Shown: positions 35,046 through 42,819 of the stretch, piece after piece | How positions within the stretch are numbered: position 1 is the stretch's first letter | Layout of the letters: the number at the start of each line of letters is the position of its first letter | NCBI GenBank assembly: GCA_963761325.1 | Contig: CAVXGZ010000002.1 | Span: 434,001-498,000 of the forward strand | From: Streptantibioticus_C sp963761325 | Lineage (GTDB): Bacteria > Actinomycetota > Actinomycetes > Streptomycetales > Streptomycetaceae | Reading direction: 5' to 3' | DNA length: 64,000 bases | Notes under the pieces: model-generated | The model's input: only the letters and a program-made list of their open reading frames with translations | What the model was told of the DNA's origin: nothing | The model's database searches: none | Made by a program: the position numbers and the translations under genes

Positions 35046-36107
35046 TCACTCCGCCGACGCGTCGAGCGCGACGAGGACCTTGATGTCGTCGGGGCGGGCC
35101 TCGAACGCCTCGGCGGCGTCGGCGACCGGCACCCGCCGGGTGATCAGCCGCTCCAGCCAGGAGGCGTCCGCCTTCGCCAGCGCCTCGGCCGCCTGGTGGT
35201 AGTGGCGCAGGTTGGCGTTGACCGAACCGACGACGGCGTCGTTCTCCAGCACGATGTCCCGGTTGAGCGTGCCGGCGTCCAGGGCCAGCCGGCGGCCGGT
35301 GGGGGAGACCCCGGTCAGGCAGACGATGCCGTAGGGCGCGGTGCCGGCCAGCGCCGCGAAGACGAGGTGCCCGACGCCGGTGGCCTCCAGGACCACGTCC
35401 GGGCGCACCTTCGCGAGCACCTGGTCGATGTCCGCGCTGTGGTAGGTCGCGCCGAGATCGCGCACCAGTCCCGGCTTGGGGCCGCCGGCCACCTGGTCGA
35501 GCACGTGGACCTCCAGTCCGCGCTGCACGCCGAGCAGCGCGCCGAGCATCCCGATCGGGCCGGCGCCGGTGACCAGCACCCGCTTCGGCTCGAACCAGGC
35601 CCGGGAGCCGATCCGCTCCACCTGCTCCCACGCCTTGGCCACCACCGTGGTCGGCTCCAGCAGCGCACCGGCCCGCTCCAGCCCCGGATCGACCCGGACC
35701 GCGTAGGAGGCCGGCACGCACCAGGTCTGCGCCGCGTAGCCGTCGATCTCCTTGATGCCGCGCTCGGTGTAGCGGCCGTTGCGGCACATGTCGAACTCGC
35801 CGTGCGCGCAGGCGCCGCAGGGCTCCGGGTCCGGCCGGCGCACCACGCCCGCCACCAGGTCGCCGGGGGCGAACTGCCCGCCGGGCGGCGCCTGCAGGAC
35901 CCGGCCGAGCGATTCGTGGCCGATCACCAGCCAGTCACGGCCCGGCGGCGCCCAGCCGTACTGCCCGGCGGCGATCTCCTTGTCCGTGCCGCAGACGCCC
36001 ACCGCGAGCCCGTGGACCAGCAACTCGCCGGCCTCCGGCTCCGGTTCGGGCAACTGCCTGACCTCCAGCGAGTGCTGCTGCTGCGGACGTACCGTCACGG
36101 CACGCAT
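35046..36107 (-). CDS. Glucose 1-dehydrogenase-type zinc alcohol dehydrogenase
   Basis: The 353-residue medium-chain dehydrogenase has the zinc-binding VGVCGTDKEIAAGQYG and WLVIGHESLGRV near its start, a Cys-rich structural-zinc part (PCGACAHGEFDMCRNG), the NAD(P)-binding VLVTGAGPIGMLGALLG and GSVNANLRHY near the end. This pattern is that of archaeal/actinobacterial glucose 1-dehydrogenases, which oxidise glucose to gluconolactone. Substrate specificity is inferred from family resemblance. The adjacent gene upstream encodes a 60-residue protein. Confidence 0.88.
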   Translation of the reverse strand: MRAVTVRPQQQHSLEVRQLPEPEPEAGELLVHGLAVGVCGTDKEIAAGQYGWAPPGRDWLVIGHESLGRVLQAPPGGQFAPGDLVAGVVRRPDPEPCGACAHGEFDMCRNGRYTERGIKEIDGYAAQTWCVPASYAVRVDPGLERAGALLEPTTVVAKAWEQVERIGSRAWFEPKRVLVTGAGPIGMLGALLGVQRGLEVHVLDQVAGGPKPGLVRDLGATYHSADIDQVLAKVRPDVVLEATGVGHLVFAALAGTAPYGIVCLTGVSPTGRRLALDAGTLNRDIVLENDAVVGSVNANLRHYHQAAEALAKADASWLERLITRRVPVADAAEAFEARPDDIKVLVALDASAE

Positions 36108-36131
36108 CGGCGCTCCTCTCCCCGCGGCTCA

Positions 36132-36149
36132 CCGGCGGTCGCCCGCCGG
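36132..36149 (-). terminator. Small hairpin after the 60-residue protein gene
   Basis: CCGGCGG (36132-36138) pairs with CCGCCGG (36143-36149) around the loop TCGC, 35 bases after the stop codon of the leftward small gene and before the dehydrogenase gene. Confidence 0.4.
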
Positions 36150-36184
36150 CTCCCCGTGGCTCCTGGCGAATCCGTGGCCCGCGC

Positions 36185-36367
36185 TCAGCCGCCGCGGTGC
36201 GAGGTCGGCCGGACCCGGGGGCGCTGCTCCAGCGCACCCGGCCAGCCCCACTCCAGCGCCTCGGCGGCCACGCGCCTGGTCTGCTCGGCGACCTGCCTGG
36301 CCTGGGCGAGGACGTCACCGCGCTCCTCGATCAGGCCGTCGTAAATCGGCGCCCCGGTGTTCGCCAT
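36185..36367 (-). CDS. Small uncharacterised protein, 60 residues
   Basis: ATG 36367 follows a ribosome binding site (gaagga, 12-base spacing) and gives MANTGAPIYDGLIEERGDVL..., a 60-residue acidic, helical protein with a basic C-terminus. There is no signal peptide or membrane segment. The frame extends upstream to 36496 but that part lacks a ribosome binding site and looks like noise. I do not recognise a family. It lies upstream of the glucose dehydrogenase on the same strand. Confidence 0.55.
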   Translation of the reverse strand: MANTGAPIYDGLIEERGDVLAQARQVAEQTRRVAAEALEWGWPGALEQRPRVRPTSHRGG

Positions 36368-36551
36368 CGCTTCGTACGTCCTTCGTTCACGGCCGCGGAA
36401 TCGGTTCGCACGGCCAGGTGGGATGTTCATCCGGTGGTACGGCGGTCGGGTACCCGCGACGGCTGCGGCCATGCGCAGCGCGCCGGAGACGATCATGCGT
36501 ACCGGGATGATCCGCTTTAGCGCGAATTGCCGCCGCGGACAACTACCATGA

Positions 36552-36557
36552 TAAAGT
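36552..36557 (+). promoter_or_regulatory. Candidate -10 element for MarR gene (possible leaderless mRNA)
   Basis: TAAAGT lies six bases before ATG 36564, with TTGCCG 19 bases further upstream (36527-36532). No ribosome binding site precedes the ATG, so a leaderless transcript is likely. The surrounding block is unusually AT-rich for this genome. Confidence 0.45.
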
Positions 36558-36563
36558 CAACAC

Positions 36564-37058
36564 ATGGGTGAACGTGTTCCGCTGGATTCCGGCGAAGAGG
36601 CGCTCTGGCGGTCGCTCGCGCAGATCATCATCACCCTACCGCGTGCACTGGAGGATCAGTTCGCCCGGGAGAACGGGGTGACTCTGACGGATTACGCGGC
36701 ACTTGTCGCCTTGTCGGAGGCCCCGGAAGACCAAATGCGGCTGTCCGAATTGGCGGCGGCGACCGCTTTGTCGCTGAGTCGGATCAGCCGCGTCGTCGAC
36801 AACCTGAACCGCCGCGGCCTGGTGCGCAAGTGGAAGTGTCCGCAGGACGGCCGCGCCGCCAACGCCGCGCTCACCCCGCAGGGCCGCGAGACCCTGACCG
36901 CCGCCTACCCGGGCCATCTCGATCTGGTCCGCGCCCTGGTCTTCGACCATCTCGACGCCGCCGAGGTGGCGTCGACCGCCCCGATCCTGGCCCGTATCGC
37001 GGCCGTGCTGCGGCAGGAGACCTCCGGCGCCGCGGCGCAGCGGGCGGCCGGGGCCTGA
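36564..37058 (+). CDS. MarR-family transcriptional regulator
   Basis: The 164-residue protein has the MarR winged helix: LTDYAALVALSEAPEDQMRL, SELAAATALSLSRISRVVDN and GLVRKWKCPQDGRAANAALT. MarR proteins usually repress stress or export genes and are released by phenolic ligands or oxidation. The hydroquinone-reductase-like and YceI genes downstream on the same strand are the obvious candidate targets. One Cys (WKCPQ) sits in the wing. Confidence 0.9.
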   Translation: MGERVPLDSGEEALWRSLAQIIITLPRALEDQFARENGVTLTDYAALVALSEAPEDQMRLSELAAATALSLSRISRVVDNLNRRGLVRKWKCPQDGRAANAALTPQGRETLTAAYPGHLDLVRALVFDHLDAAEVASTAPILARIAAVLRQETSGAAAQRAAGA

Positions 37059-37258
37059 CCGGCCCGCCGTCTCCCGGGAATCGCGGCCGGCCCGGGAATG
37101 CGCCCGGCGAGCCCGGCCGTATTCGCAATCCATCGGAAACCGTGTCGGACACCGGGTGATATTTTCCGGTTTCCGTTGTCGCAGGGAAAAGGCGGCGGGA
37201 ATTCCTCCCGAATCGCCGGACGGACGTGATCGGAATACCAGTCGAAGGACGGGATGGC

Positions 37259-38278
37259 ATGACGGACAGCCGGAAAAGCACGTACGTCAGCTCGGGGGCC
37301 GAGTTCAAACGCGACCAGAACTACCTGGCCGACCGGATCACCGCCGACGGCCGCGACGGCTTTCCGGTCGAGCCCGGCCGCTACCGCCTGGTGGTCAGCC
37401 GGGCCTGCCCGTGGGCCAACCGCGCGGTCATCGTCCGGCGGCTGCTGGGCCTGGAGGACGTGCTGTCCATGGGCCTGGCCGGCCCGGTGCACGACCGGCG
37501 CAGCTGGAGCTTCGACCTGGACCCGGACGGACGCGACCCGGTGCTGGGGATCGAGCGGCTGCAGGAGGCGTTCCTGGCCCGCGATCCGGACTACTCCCGG
37601 GGCATCACCGTGCCGGCGATCGTGGACATACCCACCGGCCGGGTGGTGACCAACGACTACCGGCAGATGACGCTGGACTTCTCCACCGAGTGGCGCGCGT
37701 ATCACCGGCCCGGCGCACCGCAGTTGTATCCGCCCGAGCTGCGTGCGGAGATCGACGAAGTGGCCGCCGAGGTGTTCGCCGACGTCAACAACGGCGTGTA
37801 CAAGTGCGGATTCGCCGGCTCGCAGGAGGCGTACGACACCGCGTACCGGCGGCTGTTCGCCCGGCTCGACCTGTTGTCGGACCGGCTGGCCACCCGCCGC
37901 TACCTGGTCGGCGACACCATCACCGAGGCCGACGTGCGGCTGTTCACCACGCTGGCGCGCTTCGACGCGGTCTACCACGGCCACTTCAAGTGCAACCGGA
38001 ACAAGCTGGCCGAGATGCCGGTGCTGTGGGCCTACGCCCGCGATCTGTTCCAGACGCCCGGCTTCGGCGACACGCTCGACTTCCAGCAGATCAAGGAGCA
38101 CTACTACCTGGTGCACCGGGACGTGAACCCGACCGGGATCGTGCCGCTCGGCCCGGACCTGTCCGGCTGGCTGGCCCCGCACCACCGCGAGGAGCTGGGC
38201 GGCCGCCCGTTCGGCGACGGCACGCCGCCCGGTCCGCCGCCGGCCGGCGAGCGCGTTCCGCCGCTCGCTACCGGGTGA
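37259..38278 (+). CDS. Glutathionyl/mycothiyl-hydroquinone reductase-like protein
   Basis: The 339-residue protein has an N-terminal thioredoxin-like domain with the active-site motif SRACPWANRAVI and a C-terminal GST helical domain with RYLVGDTITEADVRLFTTLA. This is the Xi-class glutathione transferase (YqjG/ECM4) family, whose enzymes reduce S-conjugated hydroquinones. Actinomycetes use mycothiol rather than glutathione, so a mycothiyl substrate is likely. ATG 37259 is preferred because of gaagga upstream; the frame also opens at 37226. The last 30 residues are a proline-rich tail. Confidence 0.9.
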   Translation: MTDSRKSTYVSSGAEFKRDQNYLADRITADGRDGFPVEPGRYRLVVSRACPWANRAVIVRRLLGLEDVLSMGLAGPVHDRRSWSFDLDPDGRDPVLGIERLQEAFLARDPDYSRGITVPAIVDIPTGRVVTNDYRQMTLDFSTEWRAYHRPGAPQLYPPELRAEIDEVAAEVFADVNNGVYKCGFAGSQEAYDTAYRRLFARLDLLSDRLATRRYLVGDTITEADVRLFTTLARFDAVYHGHFKCNRNKLAEMPVLWAYARDLFQTPGFGDTLDFQQIKEHYYLVHRDVNPTGIVPLGPDLSGWLAPHHREELGGRPFGDGTPPGPPPAGERVPPLATG

Positions 38279-38297
38279 GAAGGTGATCAGCAGATAG

Positions 38298-38327
38298 TTG
38301 CTTGCGCAATCACTTTTTGTGTAGAGT
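38298..38327 (+). promoter_or_regulatory. Promoter with operator-like site for yceI-type gene
   Basis: TTGCTT (38298-38303) and TAGAGT (38322-38327) are 18 bases apart. The -35 lies within TTGCTTGCGCAA, which ends in the perfect palindrome TTGCGCAA. The site resembles MarR-family operators, and a MarR gene lies 1.2 kb upstream. The stretch is AT-richer than its surroundings. Confidence 0.45.
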
Positions 38328-38371
38328 TCAAGCAGTAGCACGTTCGCTGTGCAGCCGACCGAGGAGAGATC

Positions 38372-38929
38372 ATGACCGCCACGACCACGTACCCCCAGCT
38401 GACCGGCGACTACACCGTGGACCCGGCGCACAGCCGGATCGGCTTCACCGCCCGGCACGCCATGGTGACCAAGGTCCGCGGCTCCTTCGGCGAGTTCACC
38501 GGCAAGGTGCGGGCCGACGGGGCCGACCCGGCCAAGTCGGCGGTCGACGTCACCATCGAGGTCAAGAGCATCGAGACCGGCAACGCCGACCGCGACGGCC
38601 ACCTGCGCAGCAACGACTTCCTGCAGGCGGACGAGCACCCGCGGATCACCTTCGTCTCCACGCGGGTCGCGCAGACCGAGGACACCGTCTTCGAGATCAC
38701 CGGCGACCTGACGATCAAGGGCGTGACGAAGTCCGTCACCATCCCCTTCGAGTTCGCCGGCTCGGCCAAGGACCCGTTCGGCAACGAGCGCATCGGCTTC
38801 GAGGGCTCCACCGTGATCAACCGCAAGGACTACGGCATCACCTGGAACGCCGCCCTGGAGACCGGCGGCGTGCTGGTCAGCGACAAGATCACCCTGGAGT
38901 TCGACATCTCGGCCGTCCGGTCCGCCTGA
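38372..38929 (+). CDS. YceI-family lipid-binding protein
   Basis: The 185-residue protein shows the YceI beta-barrel pattern: YTVDPAHSRIGFTARHAMVT, GSFGEFTGKV, HPRITFVSTRV and GDLTIKGVTKSVTIPFEF. Family members bind polyprenoid chains in a hydrophobic cavity. There is no signal peptide, so it is cytosolic as in other actinomycetes. It has its own promoter-like region and a very strong hairpin after it. In Streptomyces such genes are often controlled by MarR regulators. Confidence 0.93.
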   Translation: MTATTTYPQLTGDYTVDPAHSRIGFTARHAMVTKVRGSFGEFTGKVRADGADPAKSAVDVTIEVKSIETGNADRDGHLRSNDFLQADEHPRITFVSTRVAQTEDTVFEITGDLTIKGVTKSVTIPFEFAGSAKDPFGNERIGFEGSTVINRKDYGITWNAALETGGVLVSDKITLEFDISAVRSA

Positions 38930-38961
38930 CCCCGCCGGCCGCTCGCACCGCACGCACCGCA

Positions 38962-39011
38962 CGCGAGAAGGGTCCCACCGCGCCTTCCGGCGCGGCGGGA
39001 CCCTTCTCGCG
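38962..39011. terminator. Very strong bidirectional terminator
   Basis: A 23-base-pair stem with a single mismatch (arms 38962-38984 and 38989-39011) encloses the loop TTCC. It lies 33 bases after the YceI gene stop and 13 bases after the stop of the convergent PAP2 gene, so it can serve both. Confidence 0.88.
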
Positions 39012-39023
39012 TCGTGGGCCCGG

Positions 39024-39668
39024 CTAGCGGGCGTGCGCTCCGCGTGGCGTCGCCACCAGTACCGGCGCCAGTGCCCCGGTGCGCAGTCTCGCCACCAGGG
39101 GGACCGCGATGCGGACGACGACCTTGCTGGTGAGGTAGGCGATGGGCAGCGCGAGGACCGCCGCGCCCAGCACGTCGTGCGGGTAGTGGCCGCCGACGTA
39201 GACCCGGGTGAAGCCCTCGAAGACCGCGAAGACCGCCGCGATCGCGGCCAGCCGCCGGTCGAGCAGGTAGAGGGCGGCGACCGCGGCGGCGGCGGTGGTG
39301 GTGTGGCCGCTGGGGAAGGCGTAGTCGTTGGCCGCCGGGCAGGTCTCCACGATGAAGGCGTGCGGCATCGAGCGGCACGGGCGCTGCTCGGCGACGAGCT
39401 TCTTGACCACCTCGGCGAAGGCGAAGGCGACCCCGATGCTCACCGGCACGGCCAGCGCGAGCGTCATCATGGTGTCGTCCAGCCGCCGGGCCCGCCACCA
39501 GCCGATCACCATGAGCACCGCGAAGACCCCGAGGCCGGCGTTGGTGTAGAACTCCATCGGCCCGTTGAGCCAGCGGGTGTCCCGGGCCAGGTCGGTGACC
39601 GAGGTGAACAGCGAACCGTCGATGTGCGAGCCGTTGAAGGCGAGCATCACCGGGGAGACAGCGGTCAT
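39024..39668 (-). CDS. PAP2-family membrane phosphatase
   Basis: The 214-residue protein has about five membrane segments and the three phosphatase motifs: KKLVAEQRPCR (KX6RP), YAFPSGHTTTAAA (PSGH) and TRVYVGGHYPHDVLG (the R-X5-H-X3-D motif). Such enzymes dephosphorylate undecaprenyl pyrophosphate or other lipid phosphates on the outer face of the membrane. Some residues (SMPHAFIVETCPAANDY) between motifs 1 and 2 probably form an extracellular loop. ATG 39668 has the ribosome binding site aggaaag. Confidence 0.88.
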   Translation of the reverse strand: MTAVSPVMLAFNGSHIDGSLFTSVTDLARDTRWLNGPMEFYTNAGLGVFAVLMVIGWWRARRLDDTMMTLALAVPVSIGVAFAFAEVVKKLVAEQRPCRSMPHAFIVETCPAANDYAFPSGHTTTAAAAVAALYLLDRRLAAIAAVFAVFEGFTRVYVGGHYPHDVLGAAVLALPIAYLTSKVVVRIAVPLVARLRTGALAPVLVATPRGAHAR

Positions 39669-39825
39669 CGAGCGAATCTTTCCTGCCGGAGTCCCGCTGA
39701 GGGGTTCGCAGACCGGAACCCACGGGCACGGATCACTAACGGGTCGTAAAAGTCCTCCAGAAGACTAGACGACGAACGTATGGAGACCAAACCGTGTCCG
39801 GGAGGTGCCGCCCGCGGGTCGCGCG

Positions 39826-39852
39826 GGCCCGCCTCCCCGGAGCGGGCGGGCC
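39826..39852 (-). terminator. Hairpin after the ECF-like gene
   Basis: GGCCCGCC (39826-39833) and GGCGGGCC (39845-39852) form a perfect 8-base stem with an 11-base loop, three bases beyond the stop codon of the leftward gene. Confidence 0.5.
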
Positions 39853-39855
39853 GGC

Positions 39856-40335
39856 TCAGCGCGGCAGCGGCAGCGCGGCGGCCAGCCGCCGGTGGCCGCG
39901 CCGCAGCCGGTCGCGAACGAGCGGGGCGGGCGTGCCGACGATGTCGGCCACCTCACGCAGCGGCCGTTCCTCGACGTCGGCGAGGTAGACGACGAAACGC
40001 TCCTCCAGGGGAAGCGTGCGCAGCGCCCGGCCGCCCGGGGTGAGCCGGCCGGACTCCTGGGTGATCCGGCCGGGCCGGTCCGCCTCCTCGCGGCGCAGCA
40101 GCGAGACCAGCTCGCGGTACGGGGAGGGCACGCCCGGCGCGTGGCTGCCGCCGCCGCGGTAGGCCGCGCCGAAGGCGGCGAGCGTCATCCGCTCCGCCGC
40201 CGCCGGCGTCCCGGTCCAGCAGGCGGCCGCCCGGTAGATCCCCTGGACGCGGTGGAACGCGGGCCGGGCGCCCTCGTCACCCGCCGCGTCCGGCCGGTCG
40301 GCTGCCGGGTTCCGGTCGTCGAATGGGCTCGTCAT
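39856..40335 (-). CDS. Sigma-70 region 4-like protein
   Basis: The 159-residue protein resembles ECF-type sigma factors: a degenerate region 2-like N-terminal half and a C-terminal region 4 helix-turn-helix (LRTLPLEERFVVYLADVEER, LREVADIVGTPAPLVRDRLR, RGHRRLAAAL). The N-terminal half lacks a clear -10-binding region 2 (no recognisable D-x-x-Q motif), so it may be a sigma-like regulator rather than a working sigma factor. It is divergent from a SigB/F-type sigma gene. ATG 40335 is used; a more distal frame opening at 40371 is possible. Confidence 0.62.
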   Translation of the reverse strand: MTSPFDDRNPAADRPDAAGDEGARPAFHRVQGIYRAAACWTGTPAAAERMTLAAFGAAYRGGGSHAPGVPSPYRELVSLLRREEADRPGRITQESGRLTPGGRALRTLPLEERFVVYLADVEERPLREVADIVGTPAPLVRDRLRRGHRRLAAALPLPR

Positions 40336-40600
40336 CCAGGCCGGGTACCCGGGGCGCCGCCGATGAACCACGCCCCGCGCGGCCGGTCCGGCCGCGCGCC
40401 GTGCGGGGTGCCCCGGCCGCGGCTACGCTGAAGAGGTCCAGGCCGCGGGCGCGTCCCGCACCGGCCCTGGCGACCATCAGGACGTGCTTCGGACCGAAGG
40501 CACCCTCCGCGGCAGCGCTCGCCGCTCCGGGACCCGGGTCGCGTTCGACGGGCCCACTCCCGCGGTGACGGCGTGCCGCACGGCGTTGGGAGTTGGTCTC
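40336..40600. promoter_or_regulatory. Divergent intergenic region between two sigma-type genes
   Basis: This 265-base stretch separates the ECF-like gene and the SigB/F-type gene. A TACGCT at 40424-40429 could be a rightward -10 element. I see no clear SigB-type promoter (GTTT...GGGTAT) and no open frame with a good start. Its function is therefore presumed promoter DNA only. Confidence 0.3.
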
Positions 40601-41413
40601 ATGACTGTGCGAACGGCCGTCCCGCGACGCCCGCACTCCGAGCGCCCCGCCCCACCCGACACCGAGGCGGCCTTCCGCACCCTCGCCGCGCTGCCCGAAG
40701 GCCCGCGCAAGGCCGCGCTGCGCCGCGAGGTCGCCGAGGCGTGGATGCCGATGGCCGACCGGCTGGCCCTGCGCTACCGCAACCGCGGCGAATCCGTCGA
40801 GGACCTGCGGCAGGTCGCGGCGATCGGCCTGATGCTGGCGGTGCGGCGCTACGATCCCGCGCACGGCTCGGCGTTCGAGAGCTTCGCGGTCCCCACCATC
40901 ATGGGCGAGATCAAACGGCACTTCCGCGACCACCTGTGGGGGGTGCACGTGCCGCGCCGCGTCCAGGAACTGCGCGGGCTGGTGCGCGCCGCGCAGTACG
41001 ACCTGGCCGCGCGCGAGAAGGGCGGCGGCACCACCGTGCGGGACATCGCGGACCGCACCGGGCTGAGCGTCGAGGACGTCTCGGTCGGCATGGAGGCGAT
41101 CGAGGCGTACGCCCCGCTGTCGCTGGACGCCGCCCCGGCCGAGTCCGACGAGGAGGGCGCCACGCTGCTCGGCATGCTCGGCGCCACCGAGCCCGGCTTC
41201 GACCTGGTGGTGGACCGCGAGGCGGTCCGCCCCGGGCTGCTCGGCCTGCCGGAGCGCGAGCGCCACATCCTCTACCTGCGGTTCTTCTGCGACATGTCGC
41301 AGAACCGGATCGCCGCGCACCTCGGCATCTCGCAGATGCACGTCTCCCGGCTGATCAGCAAGACCTGCGAATCGCTGCGGCGCGAGGCGACGGCCGCCGA
41401 GCCGCCCCGATGA
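40601..41413 (+). CDS. RNA polymerase sigma factor, SigB/F/G type
   Basis: The 270-residue protein has the full group 3 sigma architecture: region 2 (GESVEDLRQVAAIGLMLAVR, YDPAHGSAFESFAVPTIMGE, IKRHFRDHLWGVHVPRRVQE), region 3 (GTTVRDIADRTGLSVEDVS) and region 4 (LPERERHILYLRFFCDMSQN, RIAAHLGISQMHVSRLISKT). Streptomyces paralogues control osmotic stress and sporulation and are held by RsbW-like anti-sigma factors, none of which is adjacent. ATG 40601 has gggag upstream. Its stop overlaps the oxidoreductase start (ATGA), a firm operon link. Confidence 0.92.
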   Translation: MTVRTAVPRRPHSERPAPPDTEAAFRTLAALPEGPRKAALRREVAEAWMPMADRLALRYRNRGESVEDLRQVAAIGLMLAVRRYDPAHGSAFESFAVPTIMGEIKRHFRDHLWGVHVPRRVQELRGLVRAAQYDLAAREKGGGTTVRDIADRTGLSVEDVSVGMEAIEAYAPLSLDAAPAESDEEGATLLGMLGATEPGFDLVVDREAVRPGLLGLPERERHILYLRFFCDMSQNRIAAHLGISQMHVSRLISKTCESLRREATAAEPPR

Positions 41414-42669
41414 CCCGTGACGGGCGCCGGCCGGACCGCGCCGACGTGCTGGTGGTGGGCGCGGGCGTGGCCGGGCTGGCGTGCGCGCTCGACCTCGCCG
41501 CGGCGGGCCGGAGCGTGACGGTGCTGGAGGCCTCGGACGCGGTCGGCGGCCGGATGCGCACCGACCGGCACGACGGCTTCCTGCTGGACCGCGGCTTCCA
41601 GGTCTTCAACACCTCCTACCCGCAGGTGCGCCGGCGGTTGCGCCTGGCCGAGCTGCGACTGTGCCCGTTCGCCCCGGAGTTGCTGCTGCACACCCGCACC
41701 GGGCGGGTCCGGTTCGCCGATCCGACCCGGCGCCCGCGCGACGCGGGGTTCCTGCTGCCGGGCCGGGTGGCCTCGGCGCGCGACCTGGCCGGCCTCGCGG
41801 TGCTGAGCGCGCGCGACATGCTGCTGCCGGCCCGCCGGGTCAAGGGCGGCCCCGACCACACCACGCTGACCGCGCTGGCCGACGCCGGGATCTCGCCGGC
41901 GCTGGTGGAGACGCTGTTCCGGCCGTTCCTGTCCGGGGTGTTCCTGGAGGACGAGTTGGAGACCTCCAGCCGCTTCTTCCACCTGGTCTGGCGCGGCTTC
42001 CTGCGCGGCAGCCTCTGCCTGCCGGCCCGCGGCATCGGCGCGGTCCCGGCCCTGCTGGCGGCCCGACTGCCGCACGGCACCGTGCGGTTGGAGCGCCCGG
42101 TCGCCTCGCTCGACGAGGAGGGCGTGCTGCTGGCCGACGGGACCCGGGTGGCCGCCCGGACCGTGGTGGTCGCCACCGGCGGACCGGCCGCCGCGCGGCT
42201 GCTGCCCGGGCTCGCGGTGCCGCCGGGCCGCACGGTGACCACGTACTACCACGCCGCCGCCGAACCGCCGCTGCGGGAGCCGGTGCTGCTGCTGGACACC
42301 GCGCGCCGCTTCCTCAACACCTCGGTGCTGACCGAGGTCGCGCCCGGCTACGCCGGCGACGGCCGCGCCCTGGTGTCCACCTCGGTGCTCGGCGACCCCG
42401 GCGCGGACCACGAGCCGCGCCTGCGCGAGCAGTTGGCCGAGGTCTACGCGACGCCGACCGACGGTTGGGAGCCGCTGGCCCGCTACCCGGTGCCGGACGC
42501 GCTGCCCGCGATGCCGCCGCCGCACCCGCTCTCCCGCGACTGCCGCGCGGGCGACGGCCGTTACGTGTGCGGCGACCACCGGGCGACCGGATCGGTGCAG
42601 GGCGCGATGGCCTCCGGGACCCGCGCCGCGCGGCAGATCCTCACCGACCAGGCGCGTAGCGGGAGTTGA
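41410..42669 (+). CDS. FAD-dependent amine-oxidase-like oxidoreductase
   Basis: The 419-residue protein opens with the FAD-binding Rossmann motif VLVVGAGVAGLACALDLAAA, followed by VLEASDAVGGRMRTD and GFLLDRGFQVFNTSYPQ, and ends with the second FAD contact YVCGDHRATGSVQGAMASGT. It belongs to the flavin amine oxidase/phytoene desaturase-like superfamily; the substrate may be a small amine or isoprenoid and is not known. Its start overlaps the sigma-factor stop codon, so it is probably part of that sigma factor's stress operon. No signal peptide. Confidence 0.88.
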   Translation: MTRDGRRPDRADVLVVGAGVAGLACALDLAAAGRSVTVLEASDAVGGRMRTDRHDGFLLDRGFQVFNTSYPQVRRRLRLAELRLCPFAPELLLHTRTGRVRFADPTRRPRDAGFLLPGRVASARDLAGLAVLSARDMLLPARRVKGGPDHTTLTALADAGISPALVETLFRPFLSGVFLEDELETSSRFFHLVWRGFLRGSLCLPARGIGAVPALLAARLPHGTVRLERPVASLDEEGVLLADGTRVAARTVVVATGGPAAARLLPGLAVPPGRTVTTYYHAAAEPPLREPVLLLDTARRFLNTSVLTEVAPGYAGDGRALVSTSVLGDPGADHEPRLREQLAEVYATPTDGWEPLARYPVPDALPAMPPPHPLSRDCRAGDGRYVCGDHRATGSVQGAMASGTRAARQILTDQARSGS

Positions 42670-42819
42670 CGCCGCGTCAAGTGACCTGACCGCGTGGTGC
42701 CGTTGGGTAGTCGACGGTATACGGAGTGTGCGTTCCTCACGGTCTCTTCGTGACAGCGGTGACTGTCCGGCCACCCGGCGTCATGGAAATCTCGTACCAA
42801 GCCGTTCGGGAGGGGACCG

